Of a DNA stretch of 64,000 bases, positions 26,250-35,279 are shown one piece after another. The stretch's first letter is position 1, and each line of letters opens with the position of its first letter. The translations under genes were made by a program, and so were the position numbers. The stretch is from Desulfocucumis sp964643075 (lineage in GTDB: Bacteria; Bacillota; Desulfotomaculia; Desulfotomaculales; Desulfocucumaceae), in the NCBI GenBank assembly GCA_964643075.1, contig CAZXQO010000020.1, positions 14,669 to 78,668 of the forward strand, in the 5' to 3' direction. The notes beneath the pieces were generated by a model. The model saw nothing but the letters and a program-made list of their open reading frames with translations, did not search any database and was not told the origin of the DNA.

Positions 26250-27287
26250 TCAAAGCAACTGTAGTATATCATTATAGGTTATAACCACTATCAACATCAA
26301 TAATAATCCAAAGCCCAGCATATGAATAAAGTTCTCCTTGCGAGGGTCCACCGGCCTGCCCCTGAAACGCTCGACAATCAGGAATAGAATCCTGCTGCCA
26401 TCCAGGGCAGGAATAGGAAAAAGGTTAAAGAGCCCAAGGTTTATAGAAAGCAGTGCAGCCAGGGTGAGTAGTGGTATTAATCCCAATTCCACGGCCTTGC
26501 TGATTTCCCAGACCACTCTTACCGGGCCGCCCAGATCAGGTCGCTCCTGGCCCGTGATCATCCGTCCGATAAAATCAATTATCAAAACCGAAAATTCCAC
26601 TGTTTTGCTAGCCCCTGCAGCTAAAGCTCCGGCCGGGCCGACCTTTTTCAATTCATGGCCGGGATAAATCCCTATTTTGCCCAATCCGTCTTTTTGCGGA
26701 GCAGGCACAACAGTGATGTTCAATTCTTTGCCGTCCCTTTGAATAAAAAGTTTTACCTTCTTGCCGGGGCTGTTGTCAATCTTCTTCTTAAGTTCTTCCC
26801 AATTTTCAATCTTTTTCCCGTCTATGGCCAGTATTTTGTCGCCTTTGGCTATACCGGCGCGTTCGGCGGGCTGGCCGGACACCAGACCGTCTACTGTGGG
26901 AGCAAAAACAGGCACTCCCTGGAACCAAAAAATAACTGCCAGTAGAAGTGCAGCCAACACAAAATTCATCAGTGGTCCGGCCAAAATCACACTTATCCGC
27001 TGTAATACCGATTTCTTGTTAAAACCTCTTTTTTCAGACTCAAAATCTTCCTCTTCCGGATCCATGCCGGCCATACGGACAAAGCCACCCAGGGGGAAAA
27101 GCCTGATATTGTATCTGGTCTCTCCTCTTAAAAAGCCTGCGATTTTGGGCCCAAAGCCCAAAGAAAATTCATAAACCTTGATTCCCACGAGCTTGGCAAT
27201 GGTAAAGTGACCAAGCTCGTGAAAAAAAATAAGCAGCCCGAATACAAAAACAGACGCCCAAAAAACAGAAGACCAGAAACTAACCAT
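26250..27287 (-). CDS. rseP: Site-2 intramembrane zinc protease RseP
   Basis: The 345-residue membrane protease has the zinc motif HELGH at 23-27 within the first membrane segment, a PDZ domain in the middle (VSGQPAERAGIAKGDKILAIDG) and the second active-site motif NLFPIPALDG in a later segment. In Firmicutes RseP (RasP) cleaves membrane-bound anti-sigma factors and signal-peptide remnants. The dxr-rseP-ispG order is conserved in clostridia. Confidence 0.94.
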   Translation of the reverse strand: MVSFWSSVFWASVFVFGLLIFFHELGHFTIAKLVGIKVYEFSLGFGPKIAGFLRGETRYNIRLFPLGGFVRMAGMDPEEEDFESEKRGFNKKSVLQRISVILAGPLMNFVLAALLLAVIFWFQGVPVFAPTVDGLVSGQPAERAGIAKGDKILAIDGKKIENWEELKKKIDNSPGKKVKLFIQRDGKELNITVVPAPQKDGLGKIGIYPGHELKKVGPAGALAAGASKTVEFSVLIIDFIGRMITGQERPDLGGPVRVVWEISKAVELGLIPLLTLAALLSINLGLFNLFPIPALDGSRILFLIVERFRGRPVDPRKENFIHMLGFGLLLMLIVVITYNDILQLL

Positions 27288-27324
27288 CCCACATCACCCT
27301 TGCTATGCTCATATTCAACCACGC

Positions 27325-28560
27325 TTACAAACTGGCTATGACACCGGCCGCCTCACGGCGGGAATTACCATCTGCCATAAGAATTTCCTCCAGGTCAGGC
27401 TTCGGTATAGTTGTGTGTCTCTCCAACACCCGGGCTACAACCGTGTGTATAGATGTAAATTTGATTTTACCGTTCAAAAATGACTCCACCGCCACCTCGT
27501 TGGCAGCATTAAGCACTGCGGGCATGGTTCCCCCGGTCCTTCCCGCCTGAAAAGCAAGTCCCAGCAGCGGGAAGCGTGCTTCATCCGGTGGTTCAAAAGT
27601 CAGCGCCTTTAATTCAGTCCAGTTTAAACGGGGCAGATCATTGGCCAGACGTTCCGGGTAACCCAGGGCGTACTGAATGGGCAGGCGCATGTCAGGCAGC
27701 CCCAACTGGGCCAACACCGAGCCGTCCACAAATTCCACCATGGAGTGAATTATGCTCTGAGAGTGCACCAGCACCTTAATTTTTGAATAATCGACGCCGA
27801 ACAACCAGCGGGCCTCTATAACCTCCAGCCCTTTATTCATCAGGGTGGCCGAATCTATGGTTATTTTTTTACCCATCTGCCAGTTTGGGTGGGCCAGCGC
27901 CATATCCACCGTCACCGCGCCCAGTTCTTCCGGCTCCCGGCGAAAAGGCCCACCGGAGGCGGTAAGTATTATATTCCCCACTTCCGCAGCACACATACCA
28001 GCGCATGGGGCAACCCGGTCTTGCTTAACAGCGTCCCCCGGCAGCTGACGTCTGGCTGCAGACAACCCGCCTGCCAGACATTGCCAAATAGCTGAGTGTT
28101 CACTGTCCACCGGTAAAATATTAACCCCGCGCTCAAAGGCCAGTTTTGTAACCAAAGCGCCTGCGGCTACCAGAGTCTCTTTATTGGCCAGGGCGATATG
28201 TTTACCTGCCTTGATAGCAGCCACCGTGGGTAATAGGCCAGCAATTCCGGTAACGGCAGTTAGCACTACCTGAGCACCGGAGCAGGTGGCAACCGTTGCC
28301 AGGCCGTCAACTCCCCAACATATTTCCGGTTTATTTTCACCGGCCAGGCTCTCTGCCAAAAGTCTGGCGTCTTCCTCACCGGCCATGGCAACAAGCCTAG
28401 GTCTGAAGCGTTTAATCTGCCCGGCCAACAGTTGCCGGTTCCTGCCGGCTGATAGTGCGACCACGAAAAATCGCTCTGGATAACGTGAAATAACATCCAA
28501 GGCCTGTTGTCCGATAGAGCCCGTACTTCCCAGTATGGAAACCCCTATAATAATAATCAC
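27325..28560 (-). CDS. dxr: 1-deoxy-D-xylulose 5-phosphate reductoisomerase with insertion
   Basis: Dxr converts DXP to MEP, the first committed step of the MEP pathway. The NADPH site GSTGSIGQQAL, the PVDSEHSAIWQCL metal/substrate region, ILTASGGPFRR and the AL(A)HPNWQMGKKITIDSATLMNKGLE segment are intact. At 411 residues it is longer than usual (about 380-390). The excess is a 25-30 residue insertion between SAIWQCL and ILTASGG, rich in Ala and with two cysteines. The start is a GTG with a weak upstream site; an SD-like GGGGTGAT overlaps it, so the exact start is uncertain. Confidence 0.93.
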   Translation of the reverse strand: MIIIIGVSILGSTGSIGQQALDVISRYPERFFVVALSAGRNRQLLAGQIKRFRPRLVAMAGEEDARLLAESLAGENKPEICWGVDGLATVATCSGAQVVLTAVTGIAGLLPTVAAIKAGKHIALANKETLVAAGALVTKLAFERGVNILPVDSEHSAIWQCLAGGLSAARRQLPGDAVKQDRVAPCAGMCAAEVGNIILTASGGPFRREPEELGAVTVDMALAHPNWQMGKKITIDSATLMNKGLEVIEARWLFGVDYSKIKVLVHSQSIIHSMVEFVDGSVLAQLGLPDMRLPIQYALGYPERLANDLPRLNWTELKALTFEPPDEARFPLLGLAFQAGRTGGTMPAVLNAANEVAVESFLNGKIKFTSIHTVVARVLERHTTIPKPDLEEILMADGNSRREAAGVIASL

Positions 28561-28664
28561 CCCGTGATAAAAGTTTATGTCGCCCCAGAAACCGCTACCA
28601 CAATATACTAAGCCTCTTCATGACAGCCTATCCCCGCAAAACGTGGGCGGATTGGGAATCTTTT

Positions 28665-29735
28665 TCAATCTTTGGGCCAGCCGTAAGCTTTCAGTACGGC
28701 CTGGGCGGCAATAAGCAAGATGGGACCAATAATCAGCCCCGAAACACCAAACAGTTTTAAACCTATATACATCGCAGCCAACACCGCTAATGGATGCAAC
28801 CCCAGATTGGCTGCCACCACCCTGGCCTCAAGGGTCTGCCGCACCACCCAGATCAACAGATACAATATGATCAGCTTGATGCCAAAGGCAGTGCTGCCAC
28901 TAATCAAGGACCAGAGAGCCCAGGGAAGAAATATGGCGGCCGGTCCCAGTACAGGCATAACATCAAACACGCCGATCAGCAGCCCCATGGTCAATGCGTA
29001 CTCAGTACCGATAATATATAGACCTGCTATGGCCTGCAGGGTGGTTAGCGAAATCAGCACGGCCTGTGCCCTGATGTAAGACAGAAAGGCATCGGCAACC
29101 TCCCGGGAAATTCCCAGAACCCGGCCCCCCCAGGGAGAAGGCATCAATTTCAGCCAGAGTTCCACCATTTTGGCACGGTCCTTAATGAAAAAATAGGTAG
29201 CTATCAACGCTACGATAATTCCCAGCACTGCACTGGGAACCCCCGAAGCGATATGCAGCAGGGAATTAGCTATGAAACCGGCCCATCCGGATACCTGCCG
29301 GGTTATGTTACCAAGATTGCTTTTAATATTATTGGAAAGTTCCGGGTATTGAAAGAAATAAAATCTACCCTGTTCCACCGCCCCTGTGATAAACTCCTGA
29401 ACAGGTTTTATGTACTGGGGCAGGGATATAGAGAGGTCGATTAATTCCACCACCAGACGGGTAGTTAACAGAGAAAGCAAGAAAATTATACCTCCGAACA
29501 CCAGAAACATGCTAACCCCCGCTGCAGCCGGCCTGCTCATTTTAGACTTTTCGATAAACAGCCTGACCAAAGGCTCCAAAAAAAGGGCAAGCATTATGGC
29601 CACTACAAAGGGGGACAGTATCTTTATGGTGGTATAGACGATAACCATAAATTCCGGAATTAAATATACTGAAGCCAGGTACAAAGCTACCAGTGCAGCA
29701 GTTATCACCAGACCTATTTGTAATAATCTGGACAC
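28665..29735 (-). CDS. AI-2E family membrane protein (YtvI-like)
   Basis: The 356-residue protein has seven or eight hydrophobic segments, an N-terminal pair, a helical extracytoplasmic region (LVVELIDLSISLPQYIKPV) and the C-terminal family signature with GPILLIAAQAVL. This superfamily includes the sporulation membrane protein YtvI and Na+/H+ antiporters as well as the original AI-2 exporter; the substrate cannot be assigned. A GTG start follows GAGGTGA. It is encoded between cdsA and dxr on the same strand. Confidence 0.8.
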   Translation of the reverse strand: MSRLLQIGLVITAALVALYLASVYLIPEFMVIVYTTIKILSPFVVAIMLALFLEPLVRLFIEKSKMSRPAAAGVSMFLVFGGIIFLLSLLTTRLVVELIDLSISLPQYIKPVQEFITGAVEQGRFYFFQYPELSNNIKSNLGNITRQVSGWAGFIANSLLHIASGVPSAVLGIIVALIATYFFIKDRAKMVELWLKLMPSPWGGRVLGISREVADAFLSYIRAQAVLISLTTLQAIAGLYIIGTEYALTMGLLIGVFDVMPVLGPAAIFLPWALWSLISGSTAFGIKLIILYLLIWVVRQTLEARVVAANLGLHPLAVLAAMYIGLKLFGVSGLIIGPILLIAAQAVLKAYGWPKD

Positions 29736-29746
29736 CTGTCTTCACC

Positions 29747-30535
29747 TCAACTTATCCCAAACAACGCCAGATAGTAGTACACCAATGGCGCAGTAAACAT
29801 CATACTGTCAAAACGGTCCAACACTCCCCCGTGCCCGGGGATTATTTTTCCAGTGTCTTTGATGCCGGCAGTTCTTTTAATTACCGACTCCCACAAATCC
29901 CCTAGTTGCGCCATCACACCCAGTAATAATCCCAGTATGAGCAGATGCCATAAAGGCAGGAAAGAATAAATAGCATAAAATAAAACCGCCACCAAAAGAC
30001 TGCCGGCAATGCCACCGATCCCGCCAGCCACGGTCTTGCCGGGGCTAAGGGAGGGAGCCAGTTTGCGCCTGCCGAATTTTTTACCCACAAAATAGGCTGA
30101 GGTATCACTGGCCCAAGTTCCCACCAGCATAAAAATCAGCCATATCCAGCCTTCCGGTAAAGTTCTTAAAAGATAAAAGTATGTAAATAGTCCCAGATAA
30201 AGAGTCCCCAATAGACCCACAGCCCCGTCCACAAGGGAGTAATAGGGAAAACGGATTACCACCGTCAGCAACACCAGTATTAGCACCAGGGTAACTGCCC
30301 AATTGATGCCCCTTGCACCGAATAAATACGCTGCGGCTAAAAGAATAGCGGAACCTGTCAGCATTACGGCCAAAGGAGGATTCAGCTCCATTTTTCTCAG
30401 CACGGCAGCCAGTTCCCACAAGCCTATTAACATTATACCAACTGTTAATGACAGCAACAGCCACCCGCCATACCAAACCGCCAATACTATAAGAGGTATT
30501 CCAACAATAGAACTGATAACCCTGTACCGCAGCAA
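29747..30535 (-). CDS. cdsA: Phosphatidate cytidylyltransferase
   Basis: CdsA makes CDP-diacylglycerol, precursor of the PgsA reaction. The 262-residue protein has about eight membrane segments, and the family signature is present: SDTSAYFVGKKFG, then KRTAGIKDTGKIIPGHGGVLDRFDS. A TTG start with GGTGAA upstream gives the N-terminus LRYRVISSIVGIP. It lies 13 bases after uppS. Confidence 0.95.
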   Translation of the reverse strand: MLRYRVISSIVGIPLIVLAVWYGGWLLLSLTVGIMLIGLWELAAVLRKMELNPPLAVMLTGSAILLAAAYLFGARGINWAVTLVLILVLLTVVIRFPYYSLVDGAVGLLGTLYLGLFTYFYLLRTLPEGWIWLIFMLVGTWASDTSAYFVGKKFGRRKLAPSLSPGKTVAGGIGGIAGSLLVAVLFYAIYSFLPLWHLLILGLLLGVMAQLGDLWESVIKRTAGIKDTGKIIPGHGGVLDRFDSMMFTAPLVYYYLALFGIS

Positions 30536-30548
30536 TTAATTCACCAGC

Positions 30549-31337
30549 CTATTTCTTTAATCCTCCGAACCTACGGTCCCGCCTCTGATAATCCACCATG
30601 GCTTGAAGCAGGTGCACCCTTCTGAAGTCCGGCCACATCACCGTTGTCAGCCAGAATTCGGTGTAGGCCAGTTGCCACAGTAAAAAGTTGCTCACCCTGT
30701 AATCCCCCGAAGGGCGGATAAGTAAATCCGGATCCGGTTGGCCAGCGGTATAAAGATGATCCGATATTATTTTTTCATCTATGTTTCCTGGATCAAGATT
30801 GCCTTTGGACACTTCCACCCCGATGGATTTTACGGCTTCCACCAGTTCCGTCCTGCCACCGTAATTAAGGGCAATATTTAATGTAAGCCCAGTATTATCC
30901 TTACTTCTTTGCCAGGCCACAGCCAAAGCCTCCCTGGCGGACAAAGGCAAGTCCTTTATTCTACCAATGGCTCTGACGCTGATGTTGTTGGCGCATAACT
31001 CATCTATTTCTTTATGCAGATACTCCACCAATAAGTCCATCAGTATGTCAACTTCTTCCTGGGGTCGCTTCCAGTTCTCCGTGGAAAAGGCATATACGGT
31101 AAGAACATCAAGTCCCAGTTCGGCAGAGGTACGCACCACCTCCCGCAGGGATTCCACACCGGCCCTGTGCCCATAGGCCCTGGGCATCCCCCTGCGATGC
31201 GCCCATCTGCCGTTTCCATCCATTATAATCGCTACATGGCGGGGGAGCCTGGAAAGGTCCAATTCCGATCTAAGGAATGCTTCGTCCTCATTAAAATCTT
31301 TATTTCCCCGCCACAGTTTTACCAGGTTTTTTAACAT
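30549..31337 (-). CDS. uppS: Isoprenyl (undecaprenyl) diphosphate synthase
   Basis: UppS makes the C55 lipid carrier precursor for cell-wall synthesis. The 262-residue protein has the catalytic aspartate D40 in IIMDGNGRWA, then the conserved YGHRAGVESL, FSTENWKRP and the C-terminal RPSGDYRVSNFLLWQ. GAGGTGA precedes the ATG. The order uppS-cdsA is standard. The 220 bases upstream contain repeat units and no gene. Confidence 0.96.
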   Translation of the reverse strand: MLKNLVKLWRGNKDFNEDEAFLRSELDLSRLPRHVAIIMDGNGRWAHRRGMPRAYGHRAGVESLREVVRTSAELGLDVLTVYAFSTENWKRPQEEVDILMDLLVEYLHKEIDELCANNISVRAIGRIKDLPLSAREALAVAWQRSKDNTGLTLNIALNYGGRTELVEAVKSIGVEVSKGNLDPGNIDEKIISDHLYTAGQPDPDLLIRPSGDYRVSNFLLWQLAYTEFWLTTVMWPDFRRVHLLQAMVDYQRRDRRFGGLKK

Positions 31338-31356
31338 TGGACCTCACCTCTAAGGT

Positions 31357-31552
31357 CAGGAGACACACCCCTTCGGGGAATGTCCCCAACTTATGGGACA
31401 CACCTTCTTGGGTTGTCTTATTTCCTTACCTTTTACAAATTTTCGAGGAAGGAATGTCCCCAACTTACAGAGCTCAGGGGACATTCCTTCTTGTGTTGCC
31501 TAATTCCTTTTTTCTTATCAAATTTTCGGGAGGGAATGCCCCCAATTGTATA
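31357..31552. repeat. Tandem GGGGACA/TGTCCCC dispersed repeats
   Basis: Three adjacent units lie between uppS and the ferredoxin gene. One is a short GAGACACACCCCTTCGGGG palindrome. Two are about 72-base units that begin GGGACACACCTTCTTGGG or GGGGACATTCCTTCTTG and end AGGAATGTCCCC or GGGAATGCCCCC, with a related T-rich interior (CAAATTTTCG). Confidence 0.75.
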
Positions 31553-31562
31553 TATTAAACAA

Positions 31563-31583
31563 CCCCCTCCGGATACGAGGGGG
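31563..31583 (-). terminator. Terminator after the ferredoxin gene
   Basis: CCCCCTC and GAGGGGG form a perfect 7-bp stem with a 7-base loop, followed by TTGTTT on the minus strand, about 10 bases after the ferredoxin stop. Confidence 0.75.
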
Positions 31584-31592
31584 TGTAAATGA

Positions 31593-31760
31593 TTATTCCT
31601 CAATAATTGCTCCGGTCGGACAGGCATCAATGCAAGTTCCGCAGCTCTCACACTTACCGGGGTCGATTTTGTAAACATCTCCTTCAACTATTGCCTCATT
31701 GGGGCAAGACTCCATACAGGTGCCGCAGGCCAAGCACTCCTCAGTGATACGATAACCCAA
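31593..31760 (-). CDS. Small 2[4Fe-4S] ferredoxin
   Basis: This 55-residue protein has two complete cluster motifs: CLACGTCMESCP near the N-terminus and CESCGTCIDACP near the C-terminus, each CxxCxxCxxxCP. It is a clostridial-type electron carrier. The start is a TTG six bases after GGAGGT. It begins two bases from the stop of the preceding 70-residue gene, so the two are translationally coupled and belong to the pyrH-frr transcript. Confidence 0.9.
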   Translation of the reverse strand: MGYRITEECLACGTCMESCPNEAIVEGDVYKIDPGKCESCGTCIDACPTGAIIEE

Positions 31761-31762
31761 AT

Positions 31763-31972
31763 TTACACCTCCTTCCCTACAGCCTCCCGGGAAACCGTCA
31801 ATTCCCCTTTTTGCGGGTTCATTAAAATGAACCGAACTACCCTTTCCCTCCCCGCAGGATCACCCTTGGGTGGGCGTGTATAGCACACTTCCACATCAAT
31901 GCCCGCATCTCTGCATATATCTAACACTTCGTCCAATTCCAGGGCTAGTAAACAGTTCGCAAAGTTTTCCAT
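31763..31972 (-). CDS. Conserved-looking 69-residue protein, function unknown
   Basis: I do not recognise this small protein. It starts MENFANCLLALELDEV and contains two cysteines and a YTRPPKGDPAG turn, then a beta-rich RVVRFILMNP segment. ATG at 31972 overlaps the frr stop region; a GTG at 31978 directly after the frr stop is an alternative. The tight spacing to both frr and the ferredoxin shows it is real. A role with the ferredoxin is possible but not shown. Confidence 0.65.
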   Translation of the reverse strand: MENFANCLLALELDEVLDICRDAGIDVEVCYTRPPKGDPAGRERVVRFILMNPQKGELTVSREAVGKEV

Positions 31973-31978
31973 GCCCAC

Positions 31979-32536
31979 CTAAACGGTCATAATCTCCTGT
32001 TCCTTGCTGGAGACCAGAGCATCTACTTCCTTAATGTATTTATCGGTAAGTTTTTGGACCTCGTCCTGTGCCCGGCGCAGTTCGTCCTCGGATATCTCAG
32101 CTTTTTTCTCTTTAGCCTTCAGGGCGTCATTGGCATCCCTGCGCAAGTTGCGAATAGCAACCCGTCCTTCCTCAGCCTTCTTCTTGACAACTTTAACCAG
32201 TTCCGTCCGCCTCTCCCGGGTTAGCTGCGGTATCATCAACCGGATTACATTACCATCGCTGGTAGGATTTATCCCTAGATCGGATTTCATGATGGCTTTT
32301 TCGATTTCCGGCACGATTGATTTTTCCCATGGCTGTATTACCAACAGCCTTGCCTCGGGCACGGAAATGTTGGCCAACTGGTTTACCGGGGTAGGCGTTC
32401 CATAATAGTTTACACTAATCTTATCCAGCAACGCCGGAGTAGCCCTGCCTGCACGCAGGGTGGAAAGTTCTTTCTTCACTATTTCCACAGTTTTTTGCAT
32501 ATTGCTTGCGATTTCAGTAATTATTTGTTTAGACAT
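31979..32536 (-). CDS. frr: Ribosome recycling factor
   Basis: RRF splits post-termination ribosomes with EF-G. The 185-residue protein contains the family segments LRAGRATPALLDKISVNYYG and PTSDGNVIRLMIPQLTRERR. The start overlaps the pyrH stop by eight bases, with GGGGGTGA upstream. It is followed without a gap by the 69-residue gene. Confidence 0.96.
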   Translation of the reverse strand: MSKQIITEIASNMQKTVEIVKKELSTLRAGRATPALLDKISVNYYGTPTPVNQLANISVPEARLLVIQPWEKSIVPEIEKAIMKSDLGINPTSDGNVIRLMIPQLTRERRTELVKVVKKKAEEGRVAIRNLRRDANDALKAKEKKAEISEDELRRAQDEVQKLTDKYIKEVDALVSSKEQEIMTV

Positions 32537-33257
32537 CTAAGTCACCCCCGATATATGTACCGACGGATTCTCCAAGAATTGCTTTTTTAATATTACCTTC
32601 TTCGTTAAGGTTGAAAACCACCAGTGGAATACGATTATCCATACAGAGAGAAGTAGCGGTGGTATCCATCACAGCCAGTCCTCTATTAATGAGCTCTATA
32701 TAGCTAAGACGATCGAATTTCTTAGCCTGATTGTTTTTCATCGGATCGCTATCATAAACACCGTTAACCATCTTGGCCATTAGTATTACATCGGCCTCAA
32801 TTTCCGCCGCTCGTAAGGCCGCAGTGGTGTCCGTGGAAAAATAGGGATTTCCGGTACCGGCGGCGAATATGACCACCCGTCCCTTTTCCAGATGCCTTAT
32901 AGCCCTGCGTCTTATATAAGGTTCGGCAACCTCCCGCATTTCTATGGCTGTCTGCACCCGGGTGTCAATATCCACCTTAGCCAGACCATCCTGCAGAGCA
33001 AGGGAATTAATAACTGTGGCCAGCATACCCATGTAATCCGCAGTAGCCCGGTCCATGCCTTTAGCACTTCCGGCGACTCCCCGCCAGATGTTGCCGCCTC
33101 CCACCACCACTGCCACCTGGGCATCGAAAAGCACTATTTCCTTAATCTGAGCCGATATCGACACCACAACCTCGGGGTCAATACCGTAGCTTTTATTTCC
33201 TGCCAGGGCCTCTCCACTTAATTTTAATATCACCCTGCGATATTTGGGTATTGCCAT
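32529..33257 (-). CDS. pyrH: UMP kinase
   Basis: PyrH phosphorylates UMP to UDP. The 242-residue protein begins MAIPKYRRVILKLSGEAL and carries the amino-acid kinase motifs VVGGGNIWRG, GTGNPYFSTDTTAALRA and DTTATSLCMDN. GGAGGT lies ten bases before the ATG at 33257. It is part of the rpsB-tsf-pyrH-frr cluster, although a 285-base gap with a repeat unit separates it from tsf. Confidence 0.96.
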   Translation of the reverse strand: MAIPKYRRVILKLSGEALAGNKSYGIDPEVVVSISAQIKEIVLFDAQVAVVVGGGNIWRGVAGSAKGMDRATADYMGMLATVINSLALQDGLAKVDIDTRVQTAIEMREVAEPYIRRRAIRHLEKGRVVIFAAGTGNPYFSTDTTAALRAAEIEADVILMAKMVNGVYDSDPMKNNQAKKFDRLSYIELINRGLAVMDTTATSLCMDNRIPLVVFNLNEEGNIKKAILGESVGTYIGGDLDV

Positions 33258-33315
33258 CGGGATCAAAACCTCCCGTTCCAGTATGTTATTCTACAAGTGC
33301 TCGCAAATTCCTCCA

Positions 33316-33452
33316 GGAGGCCGTTGAAAAACTGCGTCTGGCATTTGGGAAGTGTGAAGTAAGCAGTTAGAAGTGAGTGTCTTAAGGGAATTTACTTAAG
33401 CGAATTCCTCCTGTATTCCCACTTCTGACTTCCCACGTCTCACCTCTCAATC
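33316..33452. repeat. Two-copy dispersed repeat, copy 1 (tsf-pyrH gap)
   Basis: The segment shares ACTGCGTCTGGCAT, the GGGAAGTGTGAAGT core, CAGTTAGAAGTGAGTGTC and CACGTCTCACCTCTCAA with 51518-51642 in the same order. This copy has an extra 11-13 bases in the middle. Its two halves are partly inverted (GGAAGTGTGAAG versus CTTCTGACTTCCC). Confidence 0.75.
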
Positions 33453-33542
33453 GTGGCCGGCCTTAAGGATGATCCGAGCCTTAGTTAGAATTCACAAACT
33501 TTGCTTTAGTAAACCCGATCATGTACGTTTTGCGACAGTCTT

Positions 33543-34205
33543 CTACTGTTTATCAGTTTTTTGTAACCCTGCCACCTCGGCAGCAAGATCATCCTGCCTC
33601 TTTTGCAGGCCCTCGCCCAGTTCGTACCTCACAAAACGGCGGATGGATATGTTTTCCCCTATTTTTGCTATTTTTTCATTTATCAGTTGCTGCACGCTCA
33701 TGTCAGGGTCCTTGATGAAGGGCTGCTCCAGAAGGCATATTTCCTTGAAGAATTTATCAATCCTGCCTTCAACCATTTTCTGAATAATCTTTTCAGGTTT
33801 CCCCTCGTTGGCCGCCTGAGCAGTAAGAACTTCCTTCTCCCGGGCTATCACCTCTTCGGCAACATCCTCCCGGCGCACAAAATCCGGTTTGGATGCGGCA
33901 ATCTGCATGGCAATATCCTTTGCCAATGCTCTAAATTCGTCGGTTTTAGCTACAAAGTCTGTTTCACAGTTAATTTCAACCAATACGCCTATCCGACCCG
34001 CTCCGTGTATGTAGGACTCCACCAGACCCTCAGCTGCAATCCTACCAGCTTTTTTGGCAGCCGCCGCGAGACCTTTTTCCCTAAGGTAATCCACCGCTTT
34101 TTCGATATCCCCGCTGGTTTCGGCCAGGGCCTTTTTACAATCCATCATACCGGCGCCGGTACGCTCCCTTAACTCTTTAACCAATGCCGCAGAAATATCC
34201 GCCAT
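33543..34205 (-). CDS. tsf: Elongation factor Ts
   Basis: EF-Ts recycles EF-Tu. The 220-residue protein begins MADISAALVKELRERTGAGMMDCKKAL and has the core segments EINCETDFVAKT and LLEQPFIKDP. Length and domains are those of typical bacterial EF-Ts. AAGGAGG precedes the ATG at 34205; the frame is open to 34307 but that part is a repeat unit. Confidence 0.96.
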   Translation of the reverse strand: MADISAALVKELRERTGAGMMDCKKALAETSGDIEKAVDYLREKGLAAAAKKAGRIAAEGLVESYIHGAGRIGVLVEINCETDFVAKTDEFRALAKDIAMQIAASKPDFVRREDVAEEVIAREKEVLTAQAANEGKPEKIIQKMVEGRIDKFFKEICLLEQPFIKDPDMSVQQLINEKIAKIGENISIRRFVRYELGEGLQKRQDDLAAEVAGLQKTDKQ

Positions 34206-34227
34206 AATTATTCCTCCTTCTAATGTA

Positions 34228-34298
34228 TGGGGACACACCTTCTTAGCCTGTATAGACCCATTTCTTCTGAACAAATTCACGAAGGAATGTCCCCAATT
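34228..34298. repeat. GGGGACA/TGTCCCC dispersed repeat, single unit
   Basis: This 71-base unit starts GGGGACACACCTTCTTAG and ends CACGAAGGAATGTCCCCAA. It is nearly the same as the unit at 16071-16141 in both ends and in the TGAACAA-TTCACGAAGG part. It lies between rpsB and tsf. Confidence 0.8.
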
Positions 34299-34402
34299 GA
34301 TAACCATTATTTACCGTTATTTTAAATATTATTATTGCCCGATTAATATTTTTCAGACTTGAAAAACGATCATGATCTACTGGAAAACTGGTGAAAAATC
34401 AC

Positions 34403-34450
34403 AAAAAAGGCAGGGATCACCCGTAAATTTATTACGGACTCCCCACCTTT
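34403..34450 (-). terminator. Terminator of rpsB
   Basis: A two-part stem (AAAGG..GGGA with TCCC..CCTTT, inner CCGTA with TACGG) follows the rpsB stop by ten bases and ends in six T on the minus strand. Some read-through to tsf is expected. Confidence 0.8.
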
Positions 34451-34459
34451 GTCAAGCGG

Positions 34460-35164
34460 TTATTGTGCAGCCTCTAACTGCTCGCCTTGTTTACCTTCCA
34501 GCACGGCCTCGGCCATTTTGCCGGTCAAAAGCCGCACTGCCCGGATAGCATCATCATTGCCCGGGATGACATAATCAATTTCATCAGGGTCACAGTTGGT
34601 ATCTACAATTGCTACAATGGGGATGCCCAATTTCCTAGCCTCAGCTACGGCAATACGCTCTTTACGCGGGTCAATAATGAAAAGTGCCCCCGGTAGCCTG
34701 CGCATGTCTTTGATGCCGCCCAGGAATTTGTTCAGGCGCTCCTTCTCATGCATTAGTTCGGCTACTTCCTTCTTAGGCAATTGGTTGATCCTGCCGTCGG
34801 CCTCCATCTTACCAAGGTCATGCAAGCGGTCAATACGGCGGCGAATGGTCTGAAAGTTGGTTAGCATACCTCCCAGCCAGCGCTGGTTGACAAAAAACAT
34901 GCCACATCTCTCGGCTTCTTCCCGTACTGACTCCTGTGCCTGTTTTTTGGTACCCACAAAAAGTATGGTTTCCCCCTCTGCGGACAGGCTTTTAACAAAA
35001 TTATAGGCCTCTTCTACCTTACGAACGGTTTTTTGCAAATCGATAATGTATATGCCGTTCCTGTCGGTAAAAATGTATGAGGCCATCTTAGGATTCCACC
35101 TGCGGGTCTGGTGGCCGAAATGAACACCCGCTTCAAGCAATTGTTTCATGGATATAACACCCAC
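34460..35164 (-). CDS. rpsB: 30S ribosomal protein S2
   Basis: S2 binds late to the 30S subunit. The product of 234 residues has the typical ISMKQLLEAGVHFGHQTRRWNPK region, FVNQRWLGGMLTNF and DPRKERIAVAEARKL. A GTG at 35164 is seven bases after GGAGGT and gives MGVISMKQL, close to the common family N-terminus; a GTG nine bases upstream overlaps the ribosome-binding site. Confidence 0.95.
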   Translation of the reverse strand: MGVISMKQLLEAGVHFGHQTRRWNPKMASYIFTDRNGIYIIDLQKTVRKVEEAYNFVKSLSAEGETILFVGTKKQAQESVREEAERCGMFFVNQRWLGGMLTNFQTIRRRIDRLHDLGKMEADGRINQLPKKEVAELMHEKERLNKFLGGIKDMRRLPGALFIIDPRKERIAVAEARKLGIPIVAIVDTNCDPDEIDYVIPGNDDAIRAVRLLTGKMAEAVLEGKQGEQLEAAQ

Positions 35165-35279
35165 TAAAAACACCTCCTCCGGTTTTTTCCTCCGCCGCAG
35201 TCATTTCCCGCGAAACTCCGTCAAATAACGAAACACCGTTGCTGGGATCGGACGGCGTGTGTATTTAACACCAGCATGT

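Noticed and set aside
31357..31552. CRISPR-like look of the tandem GGGGACA units
   Set aside because: The units are palindromic, unequal in spacing, and their interiors are related to each other rather than unique spacers; there are no cas genes.
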